Shown: in pieces, positions 37,001 through 47,699 of the stretch
Numbering within the stretch: position 1 is the first letter of the stretch
How the letters are laid out: the number at the start of each line of letters is the position of its first letter
Source of the DNA: Craterostigma plantagineum
Lineage: Eukaryota; Streptophyta; Magnoliopsida; Lamiales; Linderniaceae
Length of the DNA: 64,000 nucleotides
NCBI GenBank assembly: GCA_027422505.1
Contig: JAPQWV010001422.1
Coordinates: 1 to 64,000 of the forward strand
Direction of reading: 5' to 3'
Translations under genes and position numbers: made by a program
The notes under the pieces: model-generated
What the model saw: the letters and a program-made list of their open reading frames with translations, nothing else
The model's database searches: none
What the model was told of the DNA's origin: nothing

Positions 37001-37269
37001 AAAAATTGATATATTCAATCGGCGTTCGAAGACTTCGAGATTTGAAATGGTAATATCACTAGGGGGAGCAAAGACGCGTTGCACTCTTTTTTCCTTCGCT
37101 GTGGTTTTTTCCATGTGGTTTTCCCAGTAAAGGTTTTTAATGAGGCAACATATGAAAGCGTAATAAAGGAATTATGTACTCTTTTTCCTTCACTAAGTTT
37201 TTATCCAACTATGGTTTTCCTAATAAGGTTTTAAGGAGTCATCTTCCTGAATATACATCCAAAGGAGAA

Positions 37270-37551
37270 TATTACAAAAAATTGGAATAATTATGAAATA
37301 TTGGAGTGGATGTGGAGTGGTTAAATTAGAATGGGATAGATGAGAAATTAGTTGCGATTATTCTATGAGAATGTAATATTTTATTTTGTGCTTGTAATTT
37401 GATAATTGGCCTATAGATAGGCACCTTGAGTTGTATTGTAAAACACACCAAAGTATTGAAATTATTCATACTTTCTCTCTCTAAATATTTCTCTCTATAA
37501 TTATATATCACAATAATCATAATATAATATTAATCAAATAATATTATAACA
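37270..37551 (+). repeat. 3' LTR of the split copia element
   Basis: 282 bp, preceded by the purine tract CCAAAGGAGAA (37259-37269) and followed by TTAAT. It differs from the 5' LTR by scattered substitutions and small indels. Confidence 0.85.
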
Positions 37552-37556
37552 TTAAT

Positions 37557-38631
37557 TAAGTTGTATAATGGACTTAAAATAATTATAGATAGTTATTACT
37601 CGTGTCAAAAAACTTAGTTAGAAGCAAAAGTTTGCTAGTGGGATGTAATGATATCAACCATCTACCCTGACATTGTTGCCATATGTTATAAAGTTACTTT
37701 ATTTTTTATACGTGTCCTTTTAAGATTCTTCTCCGTTCATCTATGCTTCAAGTTTCAGCTCCACAGAGCAAAAAATTGGCTTTAATATATATTATGTAGT
37801 AACTTTAGTTGTATTATAAAATTGGCCTTCACAAGGGCATGGAGTAGTTAATAGTTATCTTATCCCAATAGAAATTGTGCAGTTGCAATTAATAATATTT
37901 CACTACCGTTGCGAATCATTCAACAAAAGGTAACGCCTCAGGAATTGACCTCAAACTTGACAATATCCATCCGCATGATGCAAAAAACATAATTAAATCA
38001 TAATTTATTTTTACCATCACCCCACCCACCTTAGACATCAAACAACAACAAAGGAGTTATGTAAGAAAGAACATAATTATCAAGAAAACGTCGCTATCAC
38101 CGTTTGTGAGTGCTTCAACAATAGAATTTTCGCCGACCCATAATTCAAGATCAAATTGGATAATCGAATCGAGGGATGATTAATTGCATCGATGGACCTC
38201 TCTTTTTCATTACAATAGCTTTTGCATGTTTGGGATTTGTAGATTATGACGTTCAATTAGAAAAAGGCGTGCAAAGCTTTCGTCTTTATTATGTGTAACG
38301 GAAGGCCAAGGTTCGTCCCCTTCTCTTTCTTTTTCCCTTGATTTCTGTTGATTATTTGTGTTAGTATGGTGCTCGTACGGTTCTATTAAATAGATTTTTT
38401 CTGGGAATTATTTTTTTTCTGAAGTGAGTTTGGGAGAAATTTGGATTTCTGGGTTCGATTCAAGAATCGATTTTTAAGCTTGCTAGCTGGTGAAATTCTC
38501 AGGAAAAATTAAATCTTTTGTGCAATTTTGTATCTTTCGTTTGTTGAAATTCTTTTTTTTTTTTTTTGGTTTTGGTAACACTTCGATTCTTTGCAGAAAT
38601 GCTTTTCGAAGAAGCTTAGATTGACTCTCAT
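37557..38631. other. intergenic DNA and likely promoter/leader of the PERK gene
   Basis: AT-rich with no ORF. A T-run and CT-rich stretch lie just upstream of 38632. No clear TATA box was identified. Confidence 0.4.
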
Positions 38632-41600
38632 ATGTCCACTGGTGCATTGCCGCCGAATTCCTCAGTCTCAGCCTCCCCGCCGCAGGAGAATCCGCCGGCC
38701 ACAACCACACCGCCGCCACCAATGGCTTCTCCACCTCTAGTCTCACCACCTTCTCCGGCCAACTCCTCCCTATCTCCACCACCGCTGCCGCCGGCAAACT
38801 CTTCTCTCTCTCCACCACCACCACCACCTTCAACCCACCGCCCACCACCTCACCACCACCACCACAGTCCGACCCACCACCACCACCACCCTCCTCTCCG
38901 CCGCCCAAAAGCCAACCACAACCACCACCATTACCACCACCCTCTTCTTCACCACCAACCAGCCCACCACCACCACCTCCGCCGGCCACCTCCCGCCCAC
39001 CGGAAATTCTCCGGCGCCGCCCCAACCACCTCCTCCAAACGACCCACCGCCACCATCACAGCCACCGCCTACTCCTCCTTCAAACACCCAACCACCACCA
39101 GCACCACCACAACTTTCCCCTCCGGCGAACTTTCCGGCGACTCCTCCTCCTCCTCCTCCTCAGGGATCATCTCCACCGCCCATTTTAAACACATCACCGC
39201 CGCCGGCTCCCTCGGCCCTATCACCACCTTCTCATACCAACGCCACCACCACCACCCCTTCGCTATCCTTATCTCCGCCTAAGTTCTCGCCGGAGAATTC
39301 ACAGCCTGGTGGCAACGGAGGCAATAGTAGTGGAACCACAATAGGCATCGCCGTGGCCGTCGTAATTTTCTTTCTAGGGTTTCTCGGGATATTAGCGTGC
39401 TGTCTTTACAAAAGAAAGAAAAAATCGCCCGCCGGGCGAAGCGCAAGACTCATCTTACCAGCCGCTGTCGCTTCTCCTTCAGACATAGGTAAAAAGAAAG
39501 CCCTCATTTTCTTACATTTTTACTATAATTAAATAGTGCATTTGGTATGCTGAATTCATGCCTTGGTAAAGACGAAAGAAAACTATGTTACGACATCGAA
39601 CCACTGTACGTTGCTCCACGAGTGCTTAGCATTACGCTTTTCCTTTTCTTTTCTGCATCGAAATCCTTATACCAAACACGCACCCTTAGGCATATTACAC
39701 TGAGAAACTTAATGGGCCGTCTCCCATCAGGGTTCGCCTAATGGCTTAAGGGATCGCATTTCGTTCATCCCTTAGGTCATTGTTTCAAACCATGACCATC
39801 GTGTTATGTGAATGACAATCCCTGGAGATTTAGGGTGTGTCTGGTATGCAGAATTCAGTGCGAAAAACGAAAATGAAAAGTTCAACGATACGCATCGAAC
39901 CATTATACGTTGCGTTTCGTGTGTCACCGTTACACTTTTCATTTATTCTCCACATACCAAACGCACCCTTAGTCCCATCCTCGAAGTGTGCAACATAAGT
40001 ACATAGCTGATCGAGCGAGGATAACTCCATGATCGAACAAAAAAACAACACTTTTTACTACAATTTAAGGCATTGCACTGAGAACTTAATGCGCCCGTTT
40101 CCCATCAGAATCAGAATCAAGAAAAGCGCGCACGCCATCTTTTTACGACTCGGGCAACAGTAATAACAACATTGCCTCCACGCCGAGAACGCCAGGCGGC
40201 GCCGGCGGACTGATGAATTCGCGGTCGTGGTTTACATACGACGAATTGCTCATCGCGACGAATGGATTTTCAGACACTAACCTCTTAGGCGAGGGCGGGT
40301 TTGGTTCGGTGTACAAAGGCGTTTTATCGGACGGTAAGGAAGTCGCCGTCAAGCAGTTGAAGGTCGGCGGATCCCAGGGCGAGCGCGAATTTAGGGCCGA
40401 GGTCGAAATCATAAGCCGAATACACCATAGGCACTTGGTTTCGCTCGTGGGCTACTGCATATACGACGAGGGGAGAATACTCGTATATGAATACGTACCG
40501 AATAATAACTTGTACTTTCATCTACATGGCGAAGGTAGGCCCGTTTTGAATTGGGCCACGCGGGTCAAGATTGCTATCGGGTCGGCCCGTGGGTTGGCTT
40601 ACCTTCACGAAGACTGTAAGCTTCGTTTGTTGTGTGTTCTGTTTTCTTATTGGTCGGTGTGGGCAATGATTATTCTGTTTTTCTTTTTCAGGTCATCCGC
40701 GTGTCATCCATCGGGACATCAAGACTTCGAACATACTTTTGGACAATAACTTCGAAGCTCGGGTAATTGTCCATGTTATTGCGCGTCATAGTTTTAATAC
40801 ATAGTGCACTTAAAAGATTTTTTTTTAGGTTTCTGATTTGGACTTGCAAAATTAGCTATGGACGCAAACACGCATGTCACGACGCGCGTTGTGGGGACTT
40901 TCGGGTTACTTATATATTTAGTGGGGTCGCATTTTTTTCTGAAACTCGGTTATATGTCAGAACTTACTTTCCATTATGTTATTCACCTTTTTAGATATAT
41001 GGCGCCAGAGTATGCATCGAGCGGAAAATTAACCGAAAAATCGGACGTATTTTCTTTCGGGGTCGTGCTTTTGGAGTTGATCACTGGGCGTAAACCTTTA
41101 GACACGTCTGAACCGTTGGGCGACGAGAGCTTAGTCGAATGGGTGAGCGAGTATATAAAAGCAAAAAGATTTAGTTTTTCATTGCGAATATATATTCAAT
41201 CGTAGCGCTATAACGCCTTTTTTCTCTAAGTAATCGTTCGATTTTTTTAAGGCCCGCCCTATACTAAGCGAAGCCCTAGAAACGCATGAATTCGTAAAGT
41301 TGGCCGATCAAAGACTAAACGGAAACTACGACGAAGGCGAAATGTTTCGAATGATCGAAGCCGCCGCGGCTTGCGTGCGCCATTCTTCTTCAAGGCGGCC
41401 CACGATGGGACAGGTAAAAAAATACTCCTGCTTTTATCATTTTTGAATTCGACGAGCATTATTACATCCTTAAAAGCTTATGGTTGAGATTATTTGTCCC
41501 GCATCAGTAAACTAGATCCACATGACTCCTCAATATATAATCAAAATGATCAGATCTCATCCCACACCAATTGGCTGTAGGATGAAAACCCTCAATTTAA

Positions 41601-42135
41601 CAGCAACAAACAGGCGATTATGTTGTTATTTGGAGCGAAAAAGCGTGCAAGAGAACCTAATTTGATATATAGTTCATCATTCTTTGTTGAATCTTTTTTT
41701 CTTGGTTGATATATAATCAAAATGATCAAATCTCATCACATATCACCAATTGATTTTGGGATGAAAAACCATCTGTTTAATAGTTACAAACCAGGTTGAC
41801 TTTTTTCGCAATAAAGAGGCGATTATGTGGTTGTTTCGAGTGAAAAAGCGTGCAACAGAACCTAATTTGTACGTTCATCGTTCTTGGTTGAATGTCTTTT
41901 TTCTTTTTTCTCACGAAAGGTTGTAAGGGCTTTCGATACGATGTCTACCTCGGATTTAACGAACGGCATGAGATTAGGAGAGAGCGACGTTTACGACCAT
42001 GCGCCTTCGACGCATGTTCGAGTTTTTCAGAAGATGGTGAATCGTAACAACGGCGATTTCTCCATGGATTCGTTTTTCCGAGATAGTTACATCGGCGGAG
42101 AACGTGCGGTAAATAGTAGTAGTCGTAGACAGTGA
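38632..42135 (+). CDS. PERK: PERK, proline-rich extensin-like receptor kinase
   Basis: Seven exons fit: 38632-39488, about 40109-40615, 40692-40762, 40829-40904, 40995-41142, 41252-41413, 41920-42135, about 680 residues. Exon 1 encodes a Pro/Ser-rich extracellular domain without a signal peptide, then one membrane span ([23 protein letters not shown]) and basic residues. The kinase domain has the glycine loop [11 protein letters not shown], catalytic Lys in [21 protein letters not shown] (DFG), the APE loop [21 protein letters not shown] and [14 protein letters not shown]. PERKs sit at the plasma membrane/cell wall and take part in growth and wound signalling in characterised members. The Pro-rich frame slips inside exon 1 (around 38840-39000), and exon 4 lacks one T before the DFG glycine; both look like sequencing indels. 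The DFSFG position reads VFSFG where VYSFG is more usual. Confidence 0.9.
39532..39685. mobile_element. Tourist-like MITE in PERK intron 1, copy 1
   Basis: 154 bp between TTA (39529-39531) and TTA (39686-39688). The ends share GTGC(A)TTTGGTATG / ATACCAAACACGCACC as inverted repeats with mismatches. TTA duplications are typical of PIF/Harbinger elements. Confidence 0.6.
39833..39968. mobile_element. Tourist-like MITE in PERK intron 1, copy 2
   Basis: 136 bp with ends GGGTGTGTCTGGTATG and CATACCAAACGCACCC, inverted repeats with two mismatches, flanked by TTA (39830-39832 and 39969-39971). Confidence 0.75.
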
Positions 42136-43302
42136 TGCAAGAATCTTGATTTTAAGCTTTTGAGCGTAAGGGAGATAAATGTTCTTTTTTTTCCCCTTTT
42201 CTTTTCATAATTCTTGGGTTTTGAGTTTTGTAAAGTTTCTTTTGGGTGGAATCGGGCCGGCCCCCCGCATTTTATTTTCTTTCTTTTTATTTAGAATTTT
42301 GTAAATCAAATGGGACAAAGGACTTGTTGAGGTTGTTAGGAAGGATTGATCCATTTATGGTTTTTTTTTCCAATCATATTCTTGTGAAAATAAGTTGCTC
42401 GAAGAGAAAAACGAAAACATGATATTGGGGCAAATTAGTGAATACTCACATCTAAGTATTTTTTTATTTTAAATATTTTATATTATTAAATTAAGTAATT
42501 TAAAAAATAAACTAATTTAACGTAAACTTGTTCTAAAATAAATTATTAAGCCTAGTCGTAAATCACTTATCAAATTGACAGATAATTGATTGACAATTTA
42601 TATTTACCATATACTCTTTACGTAAGATTTATATCACATTTTGACAGACCGCTTCGATGGCTTACATCCTCCGTATGCACTAGTACAATATGCATCTTCT
42701 ATGCGTGTGCTTAAAATATAATTGTTTTAATTTTAATTTTGAAATTTATAATTTTTGTTTAGTAGATGAAATATAATTTTATATATTTAAGGAAAATAAT
42801 GATTAGGGGTATAAGTATATAACTAAAAAGAAGGATTAATTGTGATAATTATTTAATTAATGAAATTAGAAATAAAGAGGTTAAATTACAAATATTTTAC
42901 CGACCAAATTAGTAGTTAATACTTAACACCAACCTCTCACCTTAGTATAATAGTACAAATAAGAGTACATATTCTAAAAAGCCATTTTAAAAATGATCAT
43001 ATTTGTTTAGCAGCCACCGCCGCCCAAATCATACAAAACTTCAACGATCATCTAATAGAAAGTTAAAAACAAGGTAGTAACAACTAATATTTTCCAATAC
43101 AAATCAACATCAACATATTCAATAAATAAATCCCATGTTCACTTTCTACTTTTTAGACTATCCAAGGTCCATCGCTCTCTATCATAAAAACAAGTACAAC
43201 GTCAAAAACTGTCCTAACTCGAACTTAAACCATCGATCAAATCAAAACTCAAACAATCAAATCAATACTTCTCTTATTTCCTTTTCCTTTTTCTCCTAAA
43301 CA
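42136..43302. other. intergenic region between PERK and CML genes
   Basis: AT-rich, no gene. It includes a 280-bp Helitron-like repeat at 42680-42960 and probably the CML promoter; the 5' leader just before 43303 is rich in C and T. Confidence 0.45.
42680..42960 (-). mobile_element. mini-Helitron-like repeat, diverged copy
   Basis: About 280 bp strongly similar in the same orientation to 63319-63598. On the minus strand it ends in CTAG at 42680, preceded by a short GC-rich hairpin-like stretch. The 5' end shows a weakened CTATTATACTAAGG motif near 42941-42955. Confidence 0.5.
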
Positions 43303-43787
43303 ATGGCTAAGGCTAAGATCCAATCGGACCAAACCAAACAGCTAAAAGAAATCTTCGACCGTTTCGACATGGACGGCGACGGCAGCCTAACCCACCTCGA
43401 GCTCGCCGCCCTCCTCCGCTCCCTCGGCCTCCGACCCACCGGCGACCAAATCCACGCGCTGCTGGCGAACATGGACTCCAACGGCAACGGCTCCATAGAG
43501 TTCGACGAGCTCGTCGGAGCCATCTTGGCCGGCGACGGCGTCGACGAGGAGGTGCTGGTCAACCACGGCCGACTCATGGAGGTTTCCGATCGTTCGATAG
43601 GGACGGCAACGGCTACATCACCGCCGCCGAGCTCGCCGGACAGATGGCGAAGATGGGCCACCCACTGACTTACAAGTAGCTGAGTGAGATGATGAGGGAG
43701 GCTGACGGCGACGGCGACGGCGTCATCAGCTTCGCCGAGTTTGCGAGCGTTTTGGGGAAATCTGCAGTGGGTTATCTGGGGTTGTGA
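43303..43787 (+). CDS. CML15/16/18-like calmodulin-like calcium sensor (frame broken)
   Basis: Intronless, about 161 residues when the breaks are bridged, the normal length. EF-hand 1 is DMDGDGSLTHLE, EF-hand 2 DSNGNGSIEFDE, EF-hand 3 DRDGNGYITAAE (in the shifted frame) and EF-hand 4 DGDGDGVISFAE, all with intact calcium ligands at positions 1, 3, 5 and 12. The start MAKAKIQSDQTKQLKEIF and the C-terminal SAVGYLGL fit this CML subgroup. Two defects are present: one T missing near 43591, and a TAG at 43677-43679 where Glu is expected. If the stop is real, only the first two EF-hands would be made; if it is a base error, the gene is normal. The product is expected to be a cytosolic or nuclear Ca2+ sensor. 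Confidence 0.82.
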
Positions 43788-45032
43788 TTGTTTATTGATG
43801 GAGACGAGTTCTTTGATGATTTCATGATCATCTTTTATTTTTTTTTTAATCATTGTTTTCGTTTTGTTGTAGTAGGGAATTTCTGACCTTGTCCTTGTCG
43901 TTGAATACCGGTAAAATATAGATGGCGAAAAAAATAAACGATAAACAAAATCTTACATAATTTTCGGACATATGCACATACATACACGGCGTATCATAAC
44001 ATGTGATATAGGGTACTTAAATTCGTCCGACGTACCTATGTTTTAAATAAGGCGTACCTAAATGTGCTAATACGCATATCATTTTCTATTATATAAGGTA
44101 CCAAATGTGTTGATATAGGGTACCCGAATGTGTTGTATGGCGTACCTGCGGCAGATCGGTACCTATCTGCAAAAAAATTGCGTATCTATATATAAAAAAT
44201 CCTGCCATGATACTAAATTACAAGTTTTTTTTACAGGGGGTATTTATGTGTGAAGATCCCTATAATTTCTAGTAGAAGCACCGACGCATTTGTTACTATA
44301 GAAAAAATATTAAATAAATGTTTGAATATGATTTAAATAATTTTAATTTTTTCGTATTTAAAGACAAATTATGGTGCCATATCTAATATAACAGTATTTT
44401 AATTAATATATAAATGTTAATTTCATTCTTAAAATTGGTAAATGACATAAAATTGACCCACCTAATAGCAATTAACCCTTCCTTAATAAATAGATAGACA
44501 TAAATGTAGATGACTTAGACCATCTCCATAGTACCGCAAAACGCAAATGCAAAAATGCAGTAAAACTGCTCCATAGTACTGCAAATGCAAACGCAAAATG
44601 TGCTTTTTACCTTCTCTCTCCTGTTTCGAATGCAAATTTGCGTCTGAACGCAAAAATGAGTTTGATGTTTTAAATTGTAGATAAGCCCTTTACTTGTATT
44701 GACTTATTAAATCAAACATATAGAAAATATATTAAAGTGTATACTACGATTATATTGATATAATACATAATTATTTTAACCTTGACACTTATTTGAGTAA
44801 TATTTTTTATATCTATATTTTATCATTTATGGGAGGAATACATTAAGTCCGAGATTTAATAAGTATCTATATTTTATTTGTACGACGTGTATTTCAATGT
44901 ATTTCAATTGTCATGTTAAGTAATTTCGATACTTTTAATAAATATTACTTTTAATAATCATCTTTAATTATCTACCAATTGTTGACATGAAAAAAATCAT
45001 TAAATTTGAGTATGAAGTAAGTTGTGTATTTT
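43788..45032. other. intergenic DNA with a phased GTACC array and a MITE-like end
   Basis: No gene seen. GTAC(C/T) motifs recur at 44013-44159. A second piece beginning near 44517 (GACCATCTCCATAG) resembles the termini of a common plant MITE with GAGCATCTCCAA ends. Confidence 0.4.
44032..44164 (+). repeat. GTACC motifs at 22-nt spacing
   Basis: GTACC starts at 44032, 44054, 44098, 44120 and 44142, all in register with a 22-nt step (44076 is degenerate), with flanking words such as AAATGTG repeated. Confidence 0.55.
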
Positions 45033-45547
45033 CGGAGCGAATGATGCTTTTAGTCTCCAATGTTTGAGGCATGGGCGCGTTTTTGGACCCCCATGTTCCG
45101 GGGTGCCACTGTTAGTCGCCAATGTTACTAATTTTGGATGGTTTTGGTCCATCGATTAATTTAGTCGCTAATTTAGACGAAATTTAATACGTGAAAACTC
45201 ATGATCTCCTTTTACTCGGGGTAAAACCCCATAACACATCTTCGATTTAAACGAACATGAGCATCATTATACATCACATTTAGGAAACGATCGATAACCC
45301 TGAAAATGATGAGTTAAATGTGTGATACGTAATGATTGATGCTCACGTGCGTTTTAGTTGAAGAAGATGATTCATGAGGTGTTAAGTCAAGTTAAAGGAG
45401 ATCATGCGCTCATCTGTTAAATTAATCGAAGGACCAAAATGACCCAAAATAGGTAAGATTGGGGACTAATAGTTGGCACCCCTGAACATGGGGGACCGAA
45501 AATGTCCATGCCCCAAACATCGGAGACTACAAATGTTGTTCTCCCCG
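45033..45547. mobile_element. palindromic non-autonomous DNA transposon, 515 bp
   Basis: The left end (CGGAGCGAATGATGC, then TAGTCTCCAATGTTTG) and the complement of the right end (CGGGGAGAACAACATT, then TAGTCTCCGATGTTTG) are inverted copies over at least 130 bp with moderate divergence, continuing inward to GATCTCCTTT words. TATTTT flanks both sides (45027-45032 and 45548-45553), a possible target duplication. It has no ORF. The superfamily is uncertain. Confidence 0.7.
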
Positions 45548-45720
45548 TATTTTTTCGCAAACATTTTCTCGTACGTAATTCTTTTAACACGAGACAAACA
45601 CTTTTTTTACATAACTACTCGAGAGAAAAGGTGGAATTCTTCCTTTGCGCCACTTTAAAGAGTTCATTTGCCTTCCAAGGGTTTGTGTTATTGGAGCTAT
45701 TTCACAATCTCCCAGCAAAA

Positions 45721-45859
<139 letters not shown>

Positions 45860-45932
45860 CACCAACTAGACCATCTCACGCCATTAAAGCTTCAATCAAT
45901 AGCTTAATACACTACCAGGAAGAAAACATATC

Positions 45933-47028
45933 ATGTTACCTTCATTCGATGACGACCTCACTCCTTTCGATTCGACGTTTAAAACGCAATTGGACAGTTT
46001 CCTCACCGATCATGTGAACCCAAACTATTCCTTCTCAAACTTCTCTTCGCCGTTCTTCGACGAACTTCCATCGATGAGCCATGAAATAATCCTCCGCGAA
46101 CCCAACTCAGAGAACAATTTCCAAATTACTCCAAGCATCGATTCGTTCGCCAAAGCGCAACCAAAAAGCGCAGTTCGAGGAAGTAGCTCAAACCCTAATC
46201 GAGGAAGTAATTCAAACCCTAATCGTAGCAAAGGGACAATCGTTCGAGAGAAGGGTACTATTCTTGGTGCAGTTCCACGTCGGAGGCCCGGGAAGAAAGA
46301 TCGACACAGCAAAATATGCACTGCTCAAGGGATCAGAGATCGAAGAATGAGGCTATCCCTTCAAGCTGCGCGCAAATTTTTCGATCTCCAAGACGTATTG
46401 GGATACGATAAAGCTAGCAAAACTATCGAGTGGCTCTTCGACAAGTCCAAGGATGCAATAGCCAATCTTGCAAAAGATCATCCACAAGCAGGTGCACATA
46501 ATGCGAAGAGCGAATCCCTATTTCTTTCAGAGTGCGAAGCTGTGTCTGAAATGATCAAATCGAGCGAAAAAGATATGATTTCGACATCGGTGTACTCAAA
46601 TGTCGAGAGTAAACCTAATAATAATCAGGCAAGGGAATCGAGAGAAAGAGCGAGGGAAAGGGCGAGATGTAGAACGATGCAGAAAATGATGATCAAAAGC
46701 TTCAGTGAGTGCTCAGATCATAAAGGGCTCAAATTATCAAACCCTAATGAGACTCACCTTCAATCGAAAGTAGGGTCGTTATTGTCTGAAGGTGAAGAAG
46801 ATCACTATCAAGAATCCATGGCTACGATTGAAGAAAAGGGCTTTCATCAGAAGACGTTGGAACACTTGAGGACATGCTCGGTATCAAGATTAGTTCATCG
46901 CCGTCGTCCTGCCCTTATTCAGACATTTTTCGCAGTTCGAATTCTGCTGTTTTGGGGTACTCAGATTTAAACACGGAGAACTGGGATGTGTTCAACGCTG
47001 AGAAGACGAACAGTTTTCAATATGGCTG
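45933..47028 (+). CDS. CYC/TB1-clade TCP transcription factor (TCP12/CYC3-like?)
   Basis: Single exon, about 365 residues. The TCP bHLH domain (about residues 120-180) has [20 protein letters not shown] as basic region and the helix pair around [22 protein letters not shown]. The class II short basic region, the ECE motif (SECEAVSE) and the arginine-rich R domain ([20 protein letters not shown]) place it in the CYC/TB1 clade. These nuclear DNA-binding proteins control axillary bud outgrowth and floral symmetry. Helix residues [21 protein letters not shown] look closer to TCP12/BRC2 or CYC3 types than to CYC2, but this is inference from memory. The frame slips near 46865; after it the expected LEDMLG and a [16 protein letters not shown]-terminus follow, ending TGA at 47026-47028. 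The ATG follows the (CT)n tract closely. Confidence 0.88.
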
Positions 47029-47699
47029 AAAACCCTAACTCGAATCACTCGACAATAACCGATTTGCGGTGATTTTCAAGAACTTCGACTCTTTTCTCAT
47101 ATCAGGTATGTGTAGAGTACTGATCTACGTACTGTTATTTTATCAGCACGATTTTAAATGAGTGCCATGTATTTGCTGTATGTCATTCATTATTTAGGAG
47201 TTCAACTGTTTTGAAATATTGATGATGAGGAAACTCTATTATACTTGCTATGATTGACCGATATCATAAATCTCTAGCTACCATGTTTAATATATTAAGG
47301 CGAACAACCGATTTCAAAAGTAGATCTCATGTTTTTCAAGAGTCGAACCTTCAAGACATCTTTGAAGGCAGGAATTGAAAGTGGATTGCATTATTATTCG
47401 ATCAGTGTATACCAAAAGAGCTGGAAAGGGTTAAAGGGTTACTTAATTTATTTGATTCATCAGTTCCATTATAATTTAACTACGATCAGATTGTACTTTG
47501 CTACAGAAAAAACACGATTATCTGATTCCTACTCAATATTATTTTGCATGCAACTGAATTTTATTGAAGATAATCAAGGATCGTGAGATAATGTCATGGA
47601 GTAAGATATGAAACATCGAACAGTTGAAGGCCCTCATCAATTCACCGTACACGAAAAAGAATTTTGGGTGCCTTTTTGCAATTCTCAACAAATCTCAGG
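47029..47699. other. region between the TCP gene and the SLH-type gene
   Basis: AT-rich with no convincing frame. It likely holds the 3' untranslated regions of the convergent genes; GGTATG at about 47105 could start a 3' intron. Confidence 0.35.

Larger units (their letters stand above)
26361..37551 (+). mobile_element. Ty1/copia element split by a nested LTR element
   Basis: Short direct LTRs (26361-26649 and 37270-37551) are flanked by a 5-bp duplication TTAAT (26356-26360 and 37552-37556). The 11.2 kb between the outer edges includes a nested non-coding LTR element at 27321-32603. Without it the copia would be about 5.8 kb. The pol region (33.9-37.0 kb) has many stops. The sequence after the 5' LTR reads ACGTTATTAGAACGAGTGCTCT, a variant of the ACGTTATCAGCACGAG junction seen in one group of plant copia elements, and lacks the usual iMet site. 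The LTR termini start TAT and not TG, so terminal bases may have mutated. Confidence 0.85.

Noticed and set aside
38632..39282. Long frame rich in His and Pro, and an opposite-strand Gly-rich frame (38483-39025)
   Set aside because: After about 38840 the His-rich reading is a frame shift of the PERK proline-rich domain, and the minus-strand Gly/Val-rich frame is its complement.
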